Assembly (NCBI GenBank): GCA_964454015.1
Contig: CAYVQF010000028.1
Span: forward strand, 5,504 to 69,503
Origin: CAYVQF01 sp964454015
GTDB taxonomy: Bacteria; Myxococcota_A; Bradymonadia; UBA4248
Direction: 5' to 3'
Length of the DNA stretch: 64,000 nt
Of the stretch, positions 1 to 8,106 are shown in pieces. Within the stretch, counting starts at the first letter, position 1; every line of letters starts with the position of its first letter. A program made the position numbers and the translations under genes. Under the pieces are notes generated by a model. The model had not been told where the DNA came from. It was given only the letters and a program-made list of their open reading frames with translations, and did not search any database.

Positions 1-823
1 GAAAGAGCAACGCCTGGGTCAAGCGCAAGGGCACCACCTCTTGGCCATCAGCCAAGCGCACCGGCGCTTGGCCAAAAAAGCCCACCTCGCGCAACACCCG
101 CATCAGCTCGGCGTGCCCGGGATAGCGCAGGGTCTTCTCGCTCATCTCCGGCACGGGCAGCCGCAACAAGCTCCGCAGGCCATCGGTGTTGAAAGCCTCC
201 AGCGTACCAATACCCGCAAATTCCAAAGCCTCGACCTCAGACAGCGCCGGGCGCACCACCTCACGCCCCCCCACCACGATCCGCGCCGGTCGCGTATACT
301 CCTCGATGACATCGGCCGGAGCGAAACCCGCCTTGTAGGAGAAGGGCCACCGCCGCTCGACGGGCAGACCGCCGACATAGAAGCGAAAGCGATCCACCCT
401 GTCGAAGCGCGCCAGCTCATAACCCGCGAGGACATTGGTCAGGCCCGGGGCCACGCCGCAGTCCACCACCACCGCCACGCCGCCCTCGACGGCGACGTCG
501 TTCAACGCCGTGGCGTCCTCAGCCATGAAGGCGATGTCGACACAAGGCTTGCCCGCCGCAATGACCCGCCGCAGCGTCGCCAACGCCAGATGCGACGGCA
601 TGGCGCCCACCACCACATCGGCTTGGGCGATGAGCGACTCCAGCACCCCTGGCGCGCACACGTCAGCCACCACCCTCTCTACCCGCGGCACCGCTGCCAG
701 CGACGCCAGCGCCGCCGCGTCGATGTCGCAGATCTGCACCGCCAAGTCGGCATCGGCGGCCAAATCTCGTGCCACCACCCGACCGATCATCCCACCACCG
801 AGCACCACTGCGCGCTTCTGCAT
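1..823 (-). CDS. Lysine 6-dehydrogenase-like / saccharopine dehydrogenase family protein (partial)
   Basis: The reverse strand is open from an ATG at 823 to the window edge, so the C-terminus is missing after 274 codons. The start has a good Shine-Dalgarno (GGGAGAGG) just upstream. The N-terminus is a Rossmann fold with GGGMIG at residues 9-14. Further motifs typical of L-lysine 6-dehydrogenases follow: DCGVAPGLTNVLAGYE, a FYVGGLP segment, and ALSEVEALEF followed by LEAFNTDG. That enzyme oxidises the epsilon-amino group of lysine with NAD(P)+ to give aminoadipate semialdehyde. The saccharopine reductase gene lies 148 bases upstream on the same strand, which suggests a lysine-metabolism pair. 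The family is clear; the exact substrate is inferred. Confidence 0.75.
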   Translation of the reverse strand, partial: MQKRAVVLGGGMIGRVVARDLAADADLAVQICDIDAAALASLAAVPRVERVVADVCAPGVLESLIAQADVVVGAMPSHLALATLRRVIAAGKPCVDIAFMAEDATALNDVAVEGGVAVVVDCGVAPGLTNVLAGYELARFDRVDRFRFYVGGLPVERRWPFSYKAGFAPADVIEEYTRPARIVVGGREVVRPALSEVEALEFAGIGTLEAFNTDGLRSLLRLPVPEMSEKTLRYPGHAELMRVLREVGFFGQAPVRLADGQEVVPLRLTQALLF

Positions 824-971
824 CGCCTCTCCCTCGCGTCGTGCGCCCTCTCCCCACGGCACATGCCGCGGGGAGAGGGCGAGGCGCCTCGTCACTCACT
901 CCAAAAAAAACGGCACCACGAGGAACGCCAGCGCCAAGGGGCCAGCGGCCTCAGGCACCATGGCAACAGCC

Positions 972-2288
972 CTACAACACCTCGCGCGTCTCCTCGAAGT
1001 GTACCCCGAGACGCCGCATCTCGGCCATGACCGGCGTGTAGATGCGCGCGTCGTTGGGAATGTGCACCCCCGTCGCATCGATCTTGCCTTCCAAGAGCAT
1101 GCGCGCCGCGATCGCCGCTGGCAGCGACACCGTCTCGGCCATGGCCGAGTCACCGTGCGGCTTGCCATAAGCCAACATGGTCGAGTTCACCCGCTCGCGG
1201 CGGTCCGGGTAGGCGATGATGAACTGGTGCTGCATCACCACCAGGTCCCGCTCCCCATCTTGGTAGCTCATCTTGGCTTGCATGATGTCCGAGAGCGCGT
1301 CCAGATAGGAGGCCGTGCGACACTGCACCACCTTCTCCGAGAAGAGCCCCAACCACGCCAAGCGCTCCAGGATGGCGTGATCCTCGGCGATGCCGAGCTT
1401 GGCAGCGCACGCCGCCCGCACCGACCCCGCGGCCGGCACCAGGCTCTGCATCATCGCAGCGTAGCTCTGTCCATTGAGCTCGGGGCGCACCGTGTCGTCC
1501 AGCAAGCCCAGATCGGCGATGGCCTTGAGGGTCTCGCACCAGCCCACGTTGCGGAAGGTCCCCCGCATCAGGGTCTTGATCTCTGGGATCCCATAGATCT
1601 CCCGATAGGGAACGGAGTTGCGGTTCGGGTAGACCTCGAGCTCACCAAAACCAGGAACGGCCCATGGGCGCGGCTTGGCAAAGAGCTGCGGACCGGGCAC
1701 ATCCACCTCTTGACCGTCTTGGAGATACTTCGCGTTGTTACGCCCCGCCAAAACCACGCCCCGTGGACTCCAAGAAAACTTGTAGCCGAAGGGGTTGTCA
1801 TTGGCATCTGGCGCCGGGAGACCGCCACAGAACGAGTAGAAGGTCTCGATTTTGCCGCCCGCTGCCTGAGCGCCGTGGATGATCTCCATGGCCGTCATGT
1901 GATCGATGCCAGGATCGACGCCGATCTCATTCAAAAAAAGCAGGCCTGCGTCCCGCGCCTGAGCGTCGAGGGCCCGCATCCCGTCGCTGACATAGGAGGT
2001 CGTGATGAGGTGCCGTTTGTGCTGCAGACAGAAACCCGCCACCAAGACGTGCAGCGTGTACGGCAACAGCGAAATGGTCACCTCGTGCTCGGCGATGAGG
2101 GCCGAGAGCGCCGCCTCATCGGCCACATCCAAGGCAACGGCGACACCGTTGGGGCGCCCCTCCAGCAGCGCCTCCGCTTTGCTCACCGTGCGCGTCGCCA
2201 CGGTCAACTGCACGCCATCCACATCCGTCAAATAGTGCACCAGCGGACGACTGACCAAGCCAGCTCCCAACAGCAGTACTTTGTTCAC
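972..2288 (-). CDS. Saccharopine dehydrogenase (NADP+, L-glutamate-forming), Lys9 type
   Basis: This cytosolic oxidoreductase interconverts saccharopine with aminoadipate semialdehyde plus glutamate. The 438-residue protein starts with a Rossmann motif (LLGAGLVS, residues 6-13). It carries hallmarks of yeast Lys9 and the C-terminal half of animal AASS: SLLPYTLH, NEIGVDPGIDHM near 140-152, GGLPAPDANDNPFGYKFSW near 175-193, and YPNRNS. The start is a GTG at 2288, preceded by GAGGAGTGAGAC. Length and motifs are full, so it looks intact. The next gene on the same strand is the lysine-6-dehydrogenase-like gene. Both can lead to aminoadipate semialdehyde, so the pair may work in lysine degradation. 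No lysine-ketoglutarate reductase is visible here. Confidence 0.88.
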   Translation of the reverse strand: MNKVLLLGAGLVSRPLVHYLTDVDGVQLTVATRTVSKAEALLEGRPNGVAVALDVADEAALSALIAEHEVTISLLPYTLHVLVAGFCLQHKRHLITTSYVSDGMRALDAQARDAGLLFLNEIGVDPGIDHMTAMEIIHGAQAAGGKIETFYSFCGGLPAPDANDNPFGYKFSWSPRGVVLAGRNNAKYLQDGQEVDVPGPQLFAKPRPWAVPGFGELEVYPNRNSVPYREIYGIPEIKTLMRGTFRNVGWCETLKAIADLGLLDDTVRPELNGQSYAAMMQSLVPAAGSVRAACAAKLGIAEDHAILERLAWLGLFSEKVVQCRTASYLDALSDIMQAKMSYQDGERDLVVMQHQFIIAYPDRRERVNSTMLAYGKPHGDSAMAETVSLPAAIAARMLLEGKIDATGVHIPNDARIYTPVMAEMRRLGVHFEETREVL

Positions 2289-2477
2289 GTCTCACTCCTC
2301 ATATTAGGTGATTGAACATTCGCCAATGTGCCAGGGACACCGAAAAAACCACACCTCTACACTGACACCCCCGCATCTTGCGGCAATACAAAGTACCCCG
2401 GGCCTAATGATCCTTTCAATAGACCCACGCACGAAAATCGCCGCGCACCGCCCCCATCGCGGCGAGACGCTGAACTC

Positions 2478-2486
2478 TGCTAAACT
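2478..2486 (+). promoter_or_regulatory. Possible extended -10 promoter of xerC
   Basis: TGC followed by TAAACT fits an extended -10 element 45 bases before the xerC start. No convincing -35 is seen at 16-18 bases upstream, so this is weak. Confidence 0.3.
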
Positions 2487-2530
2487 CGACCGACCGGGCC
2501 ACTCCCCGGGGACCAAGGACGGCGGCACCC

Positions 2531-3520
2531 ATGAACCAGGATATCAACGCCTCTTTTCAAAGCTGTGTACCCGATTTCTTGACCTACTTGCGGGTCGAGC
2601 GCGGCGCATCGCCCAACACCATCGCCGCCTACCAAAGTGACTTGCACGCCCTCGCGGCCTTTCTCGCCGACGAAGGTTGCCCAGACCTGCCGCCCCAGGG
2701 ACTCGACCACCTCCTCTTGCGCAAGTGGCTCGGCACCCTCTACGACCACCAAGCCCCGGCCTCCCTCGCCAGAAAGGTGGCCTGCGTGCGCTCCTTTCTC
2801 CGCTTCCTCATCCGCCGCGGCCGCCTGGAGACTTCCCCTGCCGCTTTGGTCTCCAGCCCCAAGCTCCCCCGCAAACACCGGCAATTCTTCAGCGTCGAAG
2901 AGGTCTTTCAGCTCCTCGACCCGCCCGCCAACCCCACCCCCCTCACCTTGCGTGACCTCGCCGCCTTCGAGCTCATCTACAGCGCCGGCTTGCGCGTGAG
3001 TGAAGCCATCGGCGCCAATCTCCTCGACCTCGACCTCGTCGAAGGCTGGATCAGGGTCACGGGCAAAGGCGCCAAGGAGCGCGACGTCCCCGTGGGCGCA
3101 CGCGCCCTGCTCGCCCTCGAGCGCTACCTCGTCGAAGCCCGACCCCACCTCGCCGACGCCAACGGCCTCCAAGACCCCGACGCCATCTTCCTCAACCACC
3201 GCGGCGGCCGCATCACGACGCGCTCCATCCACCGCCTCCTCAAAGCGCGGCAGCTCGCCCTGGGCATGCCCGCCGACGTCAGCCCCCACGGCCTGCGCCA
3301 CGCCTTCGCAACCCACCTCCTCGACTCGGGCGCCGACCTGCGCGCCATTCAAGACATGCTCGGCCACGAGAGCCTCTCTACCACCGCCCGCTACACCCAC
3401 AACTCACTGGGCCGCCTCATGGAAGTCTACGACCGCGCCCACCCGCGCGCCCAGCGCAAGCCACGCCCACCTGCCCCACCACAGCCCTCCCCCGCCGCCG
3501 AACCCGACGCCGATTCCTGA
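2531..3520 (+). CDS. xerC: Site-specific tyrosine recombinase XerC/XerD
   Basis: This recombinase resolves chromosome dimers at dif sites. The 329-residue protein has an N-terminal SAM-like core-binding domain (about 10-95) and a C-terminal catalytic domain. All catalytic residues are visible: Arg155 in AGLRVSEA, Lys179 in the beta-hairpin, His253 and Arg256 in HGLRHAFATHLL, His279 in LGHESLSTT and the nucleophile Tyr288 in ARYTH. Length is normal for Xer proteins, plus a Pro-rich tail of about 25 residues. There are no phage or transposon genes nearby, so this is probably the housekeeping recombinase. XerC versus XerD cannot be settled by eye. Confidence 0.88.
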   Translation: MNQDINASFQSCVPDFLTYLRVERGASPNTIAAYQSDLHALAAFLADEGCPDLPPQGLDHLLLRKWLGTLYDHQAPASLARKVACVRSFLRFLIRRGRLETSPAALVSSPKLPRKHRQFFSVEEVFQLLDPPANPTPLTLRDLAAFELIYSAGLRVSEAIGANLLDLDLVEGWIRVTGKGAKERDVPVGARALLALERYLVEARPHLADANGLQDPDAIFLNHRGGRITTRSIHRLLKARQLALGMPADVSPHGLRHAFATHLLDSGADLRAIQDMLGHESLSTTARYTHNSLGRLMEVYDRAHPRAQRKPRPPAPPQPSPAAEPDADS

Positions 3521-3620
3521 CGGCCCCAAGCGCCATGGTTAAGAGGTGGACGACAGCTCCTAGCGCGGCGGCCCGGCGCGAGAGACCTTCATCCCAAAGC
3601 AGCACGGCCCCACCCGCAGC

Positions 3621-4559
3621 TCAAAGCGCATCGCCCCTGGCAAGCCAGCTCGCGGCGATGACATCCGCTACGATCGCCCCCTGGGCGGCCGCCGTCGCCA
3701 CACTCTGCACCCGGTTCGCTGCCACATCCCCTATGGCGAAGAGCCCCGGGAGCGTCGTCCGCCCCAAGCCATCGACCACAAGGTGACCGCTGGCGTCACG
3801 CGTGACCTCCTGGGCCACCGCCGGCAAGTTGGGCACCACGCCGATCTTCAACACCGCCGCTGCAAAGGACCGCACCGTTCGCTGGCCCGCCAGGTCGAGG
3901 GTCGCCGTCAAAGCATCGCCCTGCACCTCCCAGGCCCGCACCTGGGCGCCGAGCACCACCTCGATAGCAGGGTTGGCCGCCACATCCGCCGCAAATCGCG
4001 CTCGCACCCGCCGCAGAGAACGGCTGCGGTGGATCAGGGTCACCGCCGCACCCGCACGCGCCAAGACCAGCGCCGCCTCGAAAGCGCCATCTCCCCCGCC
4101 GACCACTAAAACCCGTGCGCCGCGCACCGAAGGCGCCAGAACATGGCTGGAGTGAAAAATCCACCGCCCCTCCAGCTCAGCCTCACCCGGCAGGGCCAAG
4201 CGCCGCGGTGAAGTCCCCGTGGCGAGCACCATGCTGTCACAGTCGAGCCACGCCTCGCCGGCCACATAGACCCGGCCCGCAGCGGGGTCGACGCACTCGA
4301 CGAAGGCGCGCTCCACCAGCAAGCCTCGGCGCGCCACCTGTTCTGCCATCTGTTGCGCCAGGGCCGCGCCCGTGGCGCCCATCCAACCGGGGTAGTTCTC
4401 TACCGGGTGATGCACCCGGTGCAGGGTCCCCCCCACCCGGCCACAGGCATCGAGCCAACGAAAGGGCACATCATGGCTCTGCAGCCACAACGCGCAGCTC
4501 AGCCCCGCCGCTCCGGCACCCACGAGGATCACCGCCGCGGCTTGGGGCCTCGCATTCAT
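3621..4559 (-). CDS. Thioredoxin-reductase-like FAD/NAD(P)-dependent oxidoreductase
   Basis: The 312-residue flavoprotein has the two-dinucleotide-domain layout of thioredoxin reductase: GAGAAG at 14-19 for FAD, GGGDGA at 154-159 for NAD(P)H, an ATGTSP motif near 113, and a C-terminal GLFAIGDV segment. The CxxC redox pair of true thioredoxin reductases is absent; the equivalent position (about 136-140) reads HSSHV. It therefore probably transfers electrons to another acceptor, as ferredoxin-NADP reductases and bacillithiol-disulfide-type relatives do. Its ATG overlaps the folE stop by four bases (ATGA), which implies translational coupling. The substrate is unknown. Confidence 0.8.
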   Translation of the reverse strand: MNARPQAAAVILVGAGAAGLSCALWLQSHDVPFRWLDACGRVGGTLHRVHHPVENYPGWMGATGAALAQQMAEQVARRGLLVERAFVECVDPAAGRVYVAGEAWLDCDSMVLATGTSPRRLALPGEAELEGRWIFHSSHVLAPSVRGARVLVVGGGDGAFEAALVLARAGAAVTLIHRSRSLRRVRARFAADVAANPAIEVVLGAQVRAWEVQGDALTATLDLAGQRTVRSFAAAVLKIGVVPNLPAVAQEVTRDASGHLVVDGLGRTTLPGLFAIGDVAANRVQSVATAAAQGAIVADVIAASWLARGDAL

Positions 4560-5143
4560 AGCCCTTCGCTGAGCTCGGGGCCCAGAAGACCCAGCGCCAA
4601 GGTACGGCCTTCAGCGGTAGCGCAACAGCCGCGGACGCCAAAGCTGGTACAGACGATCCCGTGACCACGCCCTCTCAGCTCCACACAGAGCTGACGCGCC
4701 GCGATGCGCACCATCAAGCCGCGCGGCTGCAAGGCCACCCACAGCGCCTCGGCCATCTCTTCGACCAAGCGCTCCTGAAGCTGCGGCCGGTGGCAGAGGT
4801 GATCCAAGAGGCGCACGATGCTGCCAAAACCGACGATCGTGCGCTCTGGCAAGAAAGCCACATCCAGACAGCCGAAAAAGGGCACCATGTGATGTTCACA
4901 GAAACTGTGAAAGCGCACGCCTCTGACCACCACCCACTCGGGCTGCGGCGAGGGCGCATCGATGAGCGATAGCGCCGGCAGGCTCTCGCGCTCGGCGCGG
5001 GTCCACTGGTGCACGAGCTCGGCCACCCGGCGCGCCGTATCTTGCGTGGCAGCCTCACCCCAGGCCACACCGAGGGCCTGGAGAAATGCCACATAATGAT
5101 TGGCCGCTGCAGCCAAGGCAGCGGCCTCGCGGTCGTCATTCAC
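4556..5143 (-). CDS. folE: GTP cyclohydrolase I
   Basis: FolE opens the purine ring of GTP to give 7,8-dihydroneopterin triphosphate, the first step of folate and pterin synthesis. The 195-residue protein contains the zinc and active-site motif SFCEHHMVPFFG (Cys82, His84, His85) and the second zinc Cys153 in RQLCVELRG. A helical N-terminus with DTARRVAELV precedes the core. The later HGIVCTSFGVRG segment corresponds to the conserved region after the RGV motif, although the usual EAxHxCMxxRGV is diverged. It is the upstream member of a two-gene unit with the flavoprotein (4-base overlap). No pterin substrate partner is evident in the window. Confidence 0.88.
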   Translation of the reverse strand: MNDDREAAALAAAANHYVAFLQALGVAWGEAATQDTARRVAELVHQWTRAERESLPALSLIDAPSPQPEWVVVRGVRFHSFCEHHMVPFFGCLDVAFLPERTIVGFGSIVRLLDHLCHRPQLQERLVEEMAEALWVALQPRGLMVRIAARQLCVELRGRGHGIVCTSFGVRGCCATAEGRTLALGLLGPELSEGL

Positions 5144-5172
5144 GCCTGGGCCTCATCTGCCGCCTCAACCAT

Positions 5173-5195
5173 AAGGCGAGGCGAAAGCGCGCCTT
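5173..5195 (-). terminator. Hairpin at the end of the repeat-lipoprotein gene
   Basis: AAGGCG and CGCCTT form a 6-bp stem around a short inner stem with a GAAA/TTTC loop. It touches the stop codon of the lipoprotein gene and precedes folE. There is no clear T-run, so it may be an attenuator or a processing structure rather than a strong intrinsic terminator. Confidence 0.35.
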
Positions 5196-6346
5196 TACCT
5201 CGCACAGACCACAGCCGTCCGGCAGCTATTGTCACGGCAGTCGATGAAGGTATCGCCATCGTTGTCGACATCGTCGCTGCACTCGGCAGAACCCATCTCG
5301 AGCACGGCGTCACACACCGTCACGTTGTTGTTCTGGGAGCAAGCGAAGTCATTGCAGTCAATGAAGTTGTTGCCGTTATTGCTCACGCCATCGGAGCACA
5401 GGGCGTCCGTGTTCTCCCGGGGGCAGATATCCGTAGAGACGTCGAGGCTGTAGCTCGAGCAGGAGAAGTCGGCACAGTCCACATGCGTGTTGCCGTCGTT
5501 GTCCACGCCATCAGAGCAGCGCGCGTCCACCAGGGCGGCCCACTGGCCGGGAGCAGGCATCGGATCGGCGGGCGCACCGTCGACACAAACCACGATCCCT
5601 TCGCCGCGGCAGCCGGGATCAGCGCAGTCCACCAGGCCATCTTTGTCGTTGTCGATGCCATCGGAGCACGCCGCGTTGTTGTTTTCCGGCGGCAAACGCT
5701 CACAGACCAGGGTCTCGAAGTTCTTCGAGCAGGAGAAATCGCCGCAATCGATGAAAGCGTTGTTGGCATTGTCCACGCCATCGGTGCAACGCGTATCGAT
5801 GAGGGCGCCCCACTCGGCTGGGCTGGGCATGGGGTTGGCCGGCTGACCATCGACACAAACCACGATGCCGTCCCCATTGCAACCCAGGTCAGCGCAGTCG
5901 ACCATGGTGTCGCCATCGTTGTCGACGCCATCGGAGCACTGGGCGTTGGTCGCCTCGGCCTTGCAAACCCACAGCTCTTGGCAGCCAAAATCTTCGCAGT
6001 CCGTGAAGCCGTTCTGATCGTTGTCGATGCCATCGATGCAGATCGCCGCGTGGGCCTCGGCGTTGGTCTTCGGAGGATCGACAGTGTCCGTGGGGGGCAC
6101 GTCGGCCGGCGGCACGTCAGTTGGTGGCACGTCTGTTGGCGGAACGTCTGTTGGCGGCACATCGTCGGGCGGCACGTCAGTCGGCGGAACGTCCGGCGGA
6201 TCCGTGTCTTCCGTCGTGTCATCATCGGGGGTCGTGTCGGCGACATCCGGACGCGGCGGCTTCACGGGGTCCTTCTCGTCATCGCAGCCGACCACCATGA
6301 GCATGGCCGCCAAAAAAGCCAGCACCACCAAAGTTCTGTTCAACAT
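5195..6346 (-). CDS. Lipoprotein with seven DGxDNDxD Cys-containing acidic repeats
   Basis: The start at 6346 has GGAGGTTGCG directly before ATG and gives a lipoprotein signal ending MLMVVGC (Cys21). An Asp/Thr/Pro-rich linker follows, with a PPTDVPP run. Seven repeats of about 50 residues come next, each with the core CSDGxDNDxDxxxDCxDxxC. This resembles thrombospondin-type-3 or EF-hand-like calcium loops stabilised by disulfides, a module common in Myxococcota surface proteins. The third and sixth repeats are less acidic. It is probably an anchored, calcium-binding, extracytoplasmic protein of unknown role. It lies upstream of folE on the same strand, separated by a hairpin. Confidence 0.8.
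   Translation of the reverse strand: MLNRTLVVLAFLAAMLMVVGCDDEKDPVKPPRPDVADTTPDDDTTEDTDPPDVPPTDVPPDDVPPTDVPPTDVPPTDVPPADVPPTDTVDPPKTNAEAHAAICIDGIDNDQNGFTDCEDFGCQELWVCKAEATNAQCSDGVDNDGDTMVDCADLGCNGDGIVVCVDGQPANPMPSPAEWGALIDTRCTDGVDNANNAFIDCGDFSCSKNFETLVCERLPPENNNAACSDGIDNDKDGLVDCADPGCRGEGIVVCVDGAPADPMPAPGQWAALVDARCSDGVDNDGNTHVDCADFSCSSYSLDVSTDICPRENTDALCSDGVSNNGNNFIDCNDFACSQNNNVTVCDAVLEMGSAECSDDVDNDGDTFIDCRDNSCRTAVVCAR
6096..6205 (-). repeat. 15-bp tandem repeat encoding the D-V-P-P-T linker
   Basis: Inside the lipoprotein gene, near-identical 15-base units encode D-V-P-P-[TDA] about seven times. This is the spacer between the lipid anchor and the acidic repeats. Such tracts vary in length between strains by slippage. 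Confidence 0.7.
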
Positions 6347-6685
6347 CGCAACCTCCAGACCTAGACTTTCAGCGCGCATGAGGCATGGCAAATGCTGCCA
6401 GCTTTGCCCCCTGTGGCCAATTCATGACGCTGTGTCCTGCTGCGGCAACGTGCCCACAGGGCCGAGCGCCCACCTAGGGCGATCTCTAACCGAAAGGGGA
6501 ATGAACTTCAAGGCATTTCCTGTCCCACCTCACTCACTTGGGATCAACGACTCGGGCCATGTCGCGCCAGCCGACCTCACCCCAACCCAGCCACGGCCCC
6601 AACGAAACGCGGCCTGTGGACCACCTGGACCGCACTCGCTATGATGCCGCCCCGGCTGAACCTTCAGCTTCATCTGTGGCGGCGC
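6347..6685. other. Divergent intergenic region upstream of the repeat lipoprotein and vanW
   Basis: No gene is supported here. The right end carries the promoter for the VanW gene (6617-6645). The left side must carry the lipoprotein promoter, but I see no good -35/-10 pair for it. Confidence 0.5.
6617..6645 (+). promoter_or_regulatory. Sigma70-type promoter of the VanW gene cluster
   Basis: -35 TGGACC (6617-6622), a 17-base spacer, -10 TATGAT (6640-6645). Transcription would begin near 6652. That excludes ATGs at 6641/6644 and supports the ATG at 6686. Confidence 0.62.
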
Positions 6686-8074
6686 ATGAAAGTCCTCCTC
6701 TTTGCCTTGATCAACCTGGCCGGCTTGGGCCTCTGTCTCTATCTCCTGGGGCACCCCAGCCACAGCCAAAGCCTCCCCATCCCCGACCGCGGGGCCCACC
6801 TCGGCACCTGGCGCCCTCTCCTCACCCCACCGCCGCCCCCGGAATTCCCCACCGCCGCGCAGCGCAACCTGCGCGCCAAGCGCATCTCAGCGCCGACGGA
6901 GATCGTGGCCGGGCCTTGGCGACCCCACGCCACCTGGGACACGTTGGGCGCCGACCTCATCTGGGCCGAGGATCACACCCTGCTCGCCACCCGCATCCAG
7001 CAGGGTTATCGCCTCAGCCCCGGCCACCTCGCCGCCGACCCCAGCCGCCCCCAGCAGCAAAAGGCGGTCTTCTTTGCCTTCCACCCCGATCCCGCACGCA
7101 CGCTCCTCGAGAGCCTGGCCAAACGCCTCTACCGCGAACCCCTCGAGAGCCGCTGGAGCTTCGCTGAGCAGCGCCTCGTCGCCGGCGTACACGGGCAAAG
7201 CCTCGACATCGAGGCATCTCTCCTCCGCCTCGAAGAGGCCTGGCACCGCGGCCAAGAACGGGTCGAGCTCCAGCTCACCCAGCACCGCGTCGCTTCAGCA
7301 GAGGCCAGCGATCTCGCCGCCTTCAACCCGACCCAGCGCCTCGCCCGCTTCGTCACCCACTTCAACGCCAGGGATCGCGCCCGCACCACCAACCTCCGCC
7401 TCGCCGCCGACGCCCTCGACGGCGTCGTCATCATGCCCGGCAACCACTTCTCTTATAATGGCGTCGTCGGTGAACGCAGCGAGGCCCGTGGCTTCAAAAA
7501 TGCCCCCGTCATCGAACAGGGAGAGATCGTCGAGGGCATCGGCGGTGGCGCCTGCCAGATCTCCAGCACCATCCACGCCGCCGCCCTCTTCGCCGCCATG
7601 AACATCGTCGAACGCTACAACCACTCACTCCCCTCGAGCTACATCGAGAAAGGCCTCGACGCCGTCGTCGCCTGGCCCCTGCTCGACCTCAAGGTCGGCA
7701 ACCCCTACCCCTTCCCGGTGGTGCTGCGCGTGCGCATCGACAACGACCGGGTCATCGCTGAATTTTTGGCGGAACAACCGGGCCACCGCGTGGTGTTGCG
7801 ACGGGAGACCGTTGAGGTGCTGCCCTTCGAGGAGCAGATCACCGTCGATCCCAACCTCGAGAGCGGCACCTTCAAAATCACCCGCAGGGGCGTCCCTGGC
7901 GCGAAAATCCAACGGGCGCGTATCATCTGGCGCGGTGAGGAAGAGCACTTCGAACGTCTCCTCATGGACACCTACCAATCCCGGGCCGCCAGAGTCACTG
8001 TCGCCCCTGACACCATCTACCCACCCCCTGAGGACGCTCCACTCACAGCGACGCCGGCCACAGCAAACCCTTGA
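6686..8074 (+). CDS. VanW family envelope protein with G5-like tail
   Basis: An N-terminal membrane segment (MKVLLFALINLAGLGLCLYLL) anchors or exports the protein. The VanW core spans roughly residues 210-345. It includes NHFSYNGVVGERSEARGFKNAP, the signature GIGGGACQISSTIH near 284-297, and FPVVLRVRIDNDRV. A C-terminal stretch from VEVLPFEEQITVDP resembles a G5 domain with FKITRRGVPG. VanW proteins occur in vancomycin-resistance operons and widely in envelope loci, and their biochemical activity is unresolved. I chose 6686 because the promoter upstream places the transcript start after 6641. First gene of a four-gene forward run. A role in peptidoglycan or cell-surface maintenance is an inference. 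Confidence 0.8.
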   Translation: MKVLLFALINLAGLGLCLYLLGHPSHSQSLPIPDRGAHLGTWRPLLTPPPPPEFPTAAQRNLRAKRISAPTEIVAGPWRPHATWDTLGADLIWAEDHTLLATRIQQGYRLSPGHLAADPSRPQQQKAVFFAFHPDPARTLLESLAKRLYREPLESRWSFAEQRLVAGVHGQSLDIEASLLRLEEAWHRGQERVELQLTQHRVASAEASDLAAFNPTQRLARFVTHFNARDRARTTNLRLAADALDGVVIMPGNHFSYNGVVGERSEARGFKNAPVIEQGEIVEGIGGGACQISSTIHAAALFAAMNIVERYNHSLPSSYIEKGLDAVVAWPLLDLKVGNPYPFPVVLRVRIDNDRVIAEFLAEQPGHRVVLRRETVEVLPFEEQITVDPNLESGTFKITRRGVPGAKIQRARIIWRGEEEHFERLLMDTYQSRAARVTVAPDTIYPPPEDAPLTATPATANP

Positions 8075-8106
8075 TTGGCCCTCACGCCACACCCGCGGAC
8101 GACGAC

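Noticed and set aside
435..2315. Long forward open frame opposite the saccharopine reductase gene
   Set aside because: It is antisense to two genes with clear family motifs. Its translation is low-complexity (His/Arg-rich) and follows from GC-rich third positions.
2316..2329. Inverted repeat ACATT-CGCC-AATGT before the saccharopine reductase gene
   Set aside because: Only five-base arms and no clear promoter beside it. It could be an operator but chance is equally likely.
2531..3520. Tyrosine recombinase as sign of a mobile element
   Set aside because: It has a standard Xer layout, no att-like repeats, no cargo genes and normal composition; the neighbours are metabolic genes.
6096..6205. 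Regular short repeats, possible CRISPR
   Set aside because: The 15-bp units are contiguous without spacers and encode an in-frame DVPPT linker.
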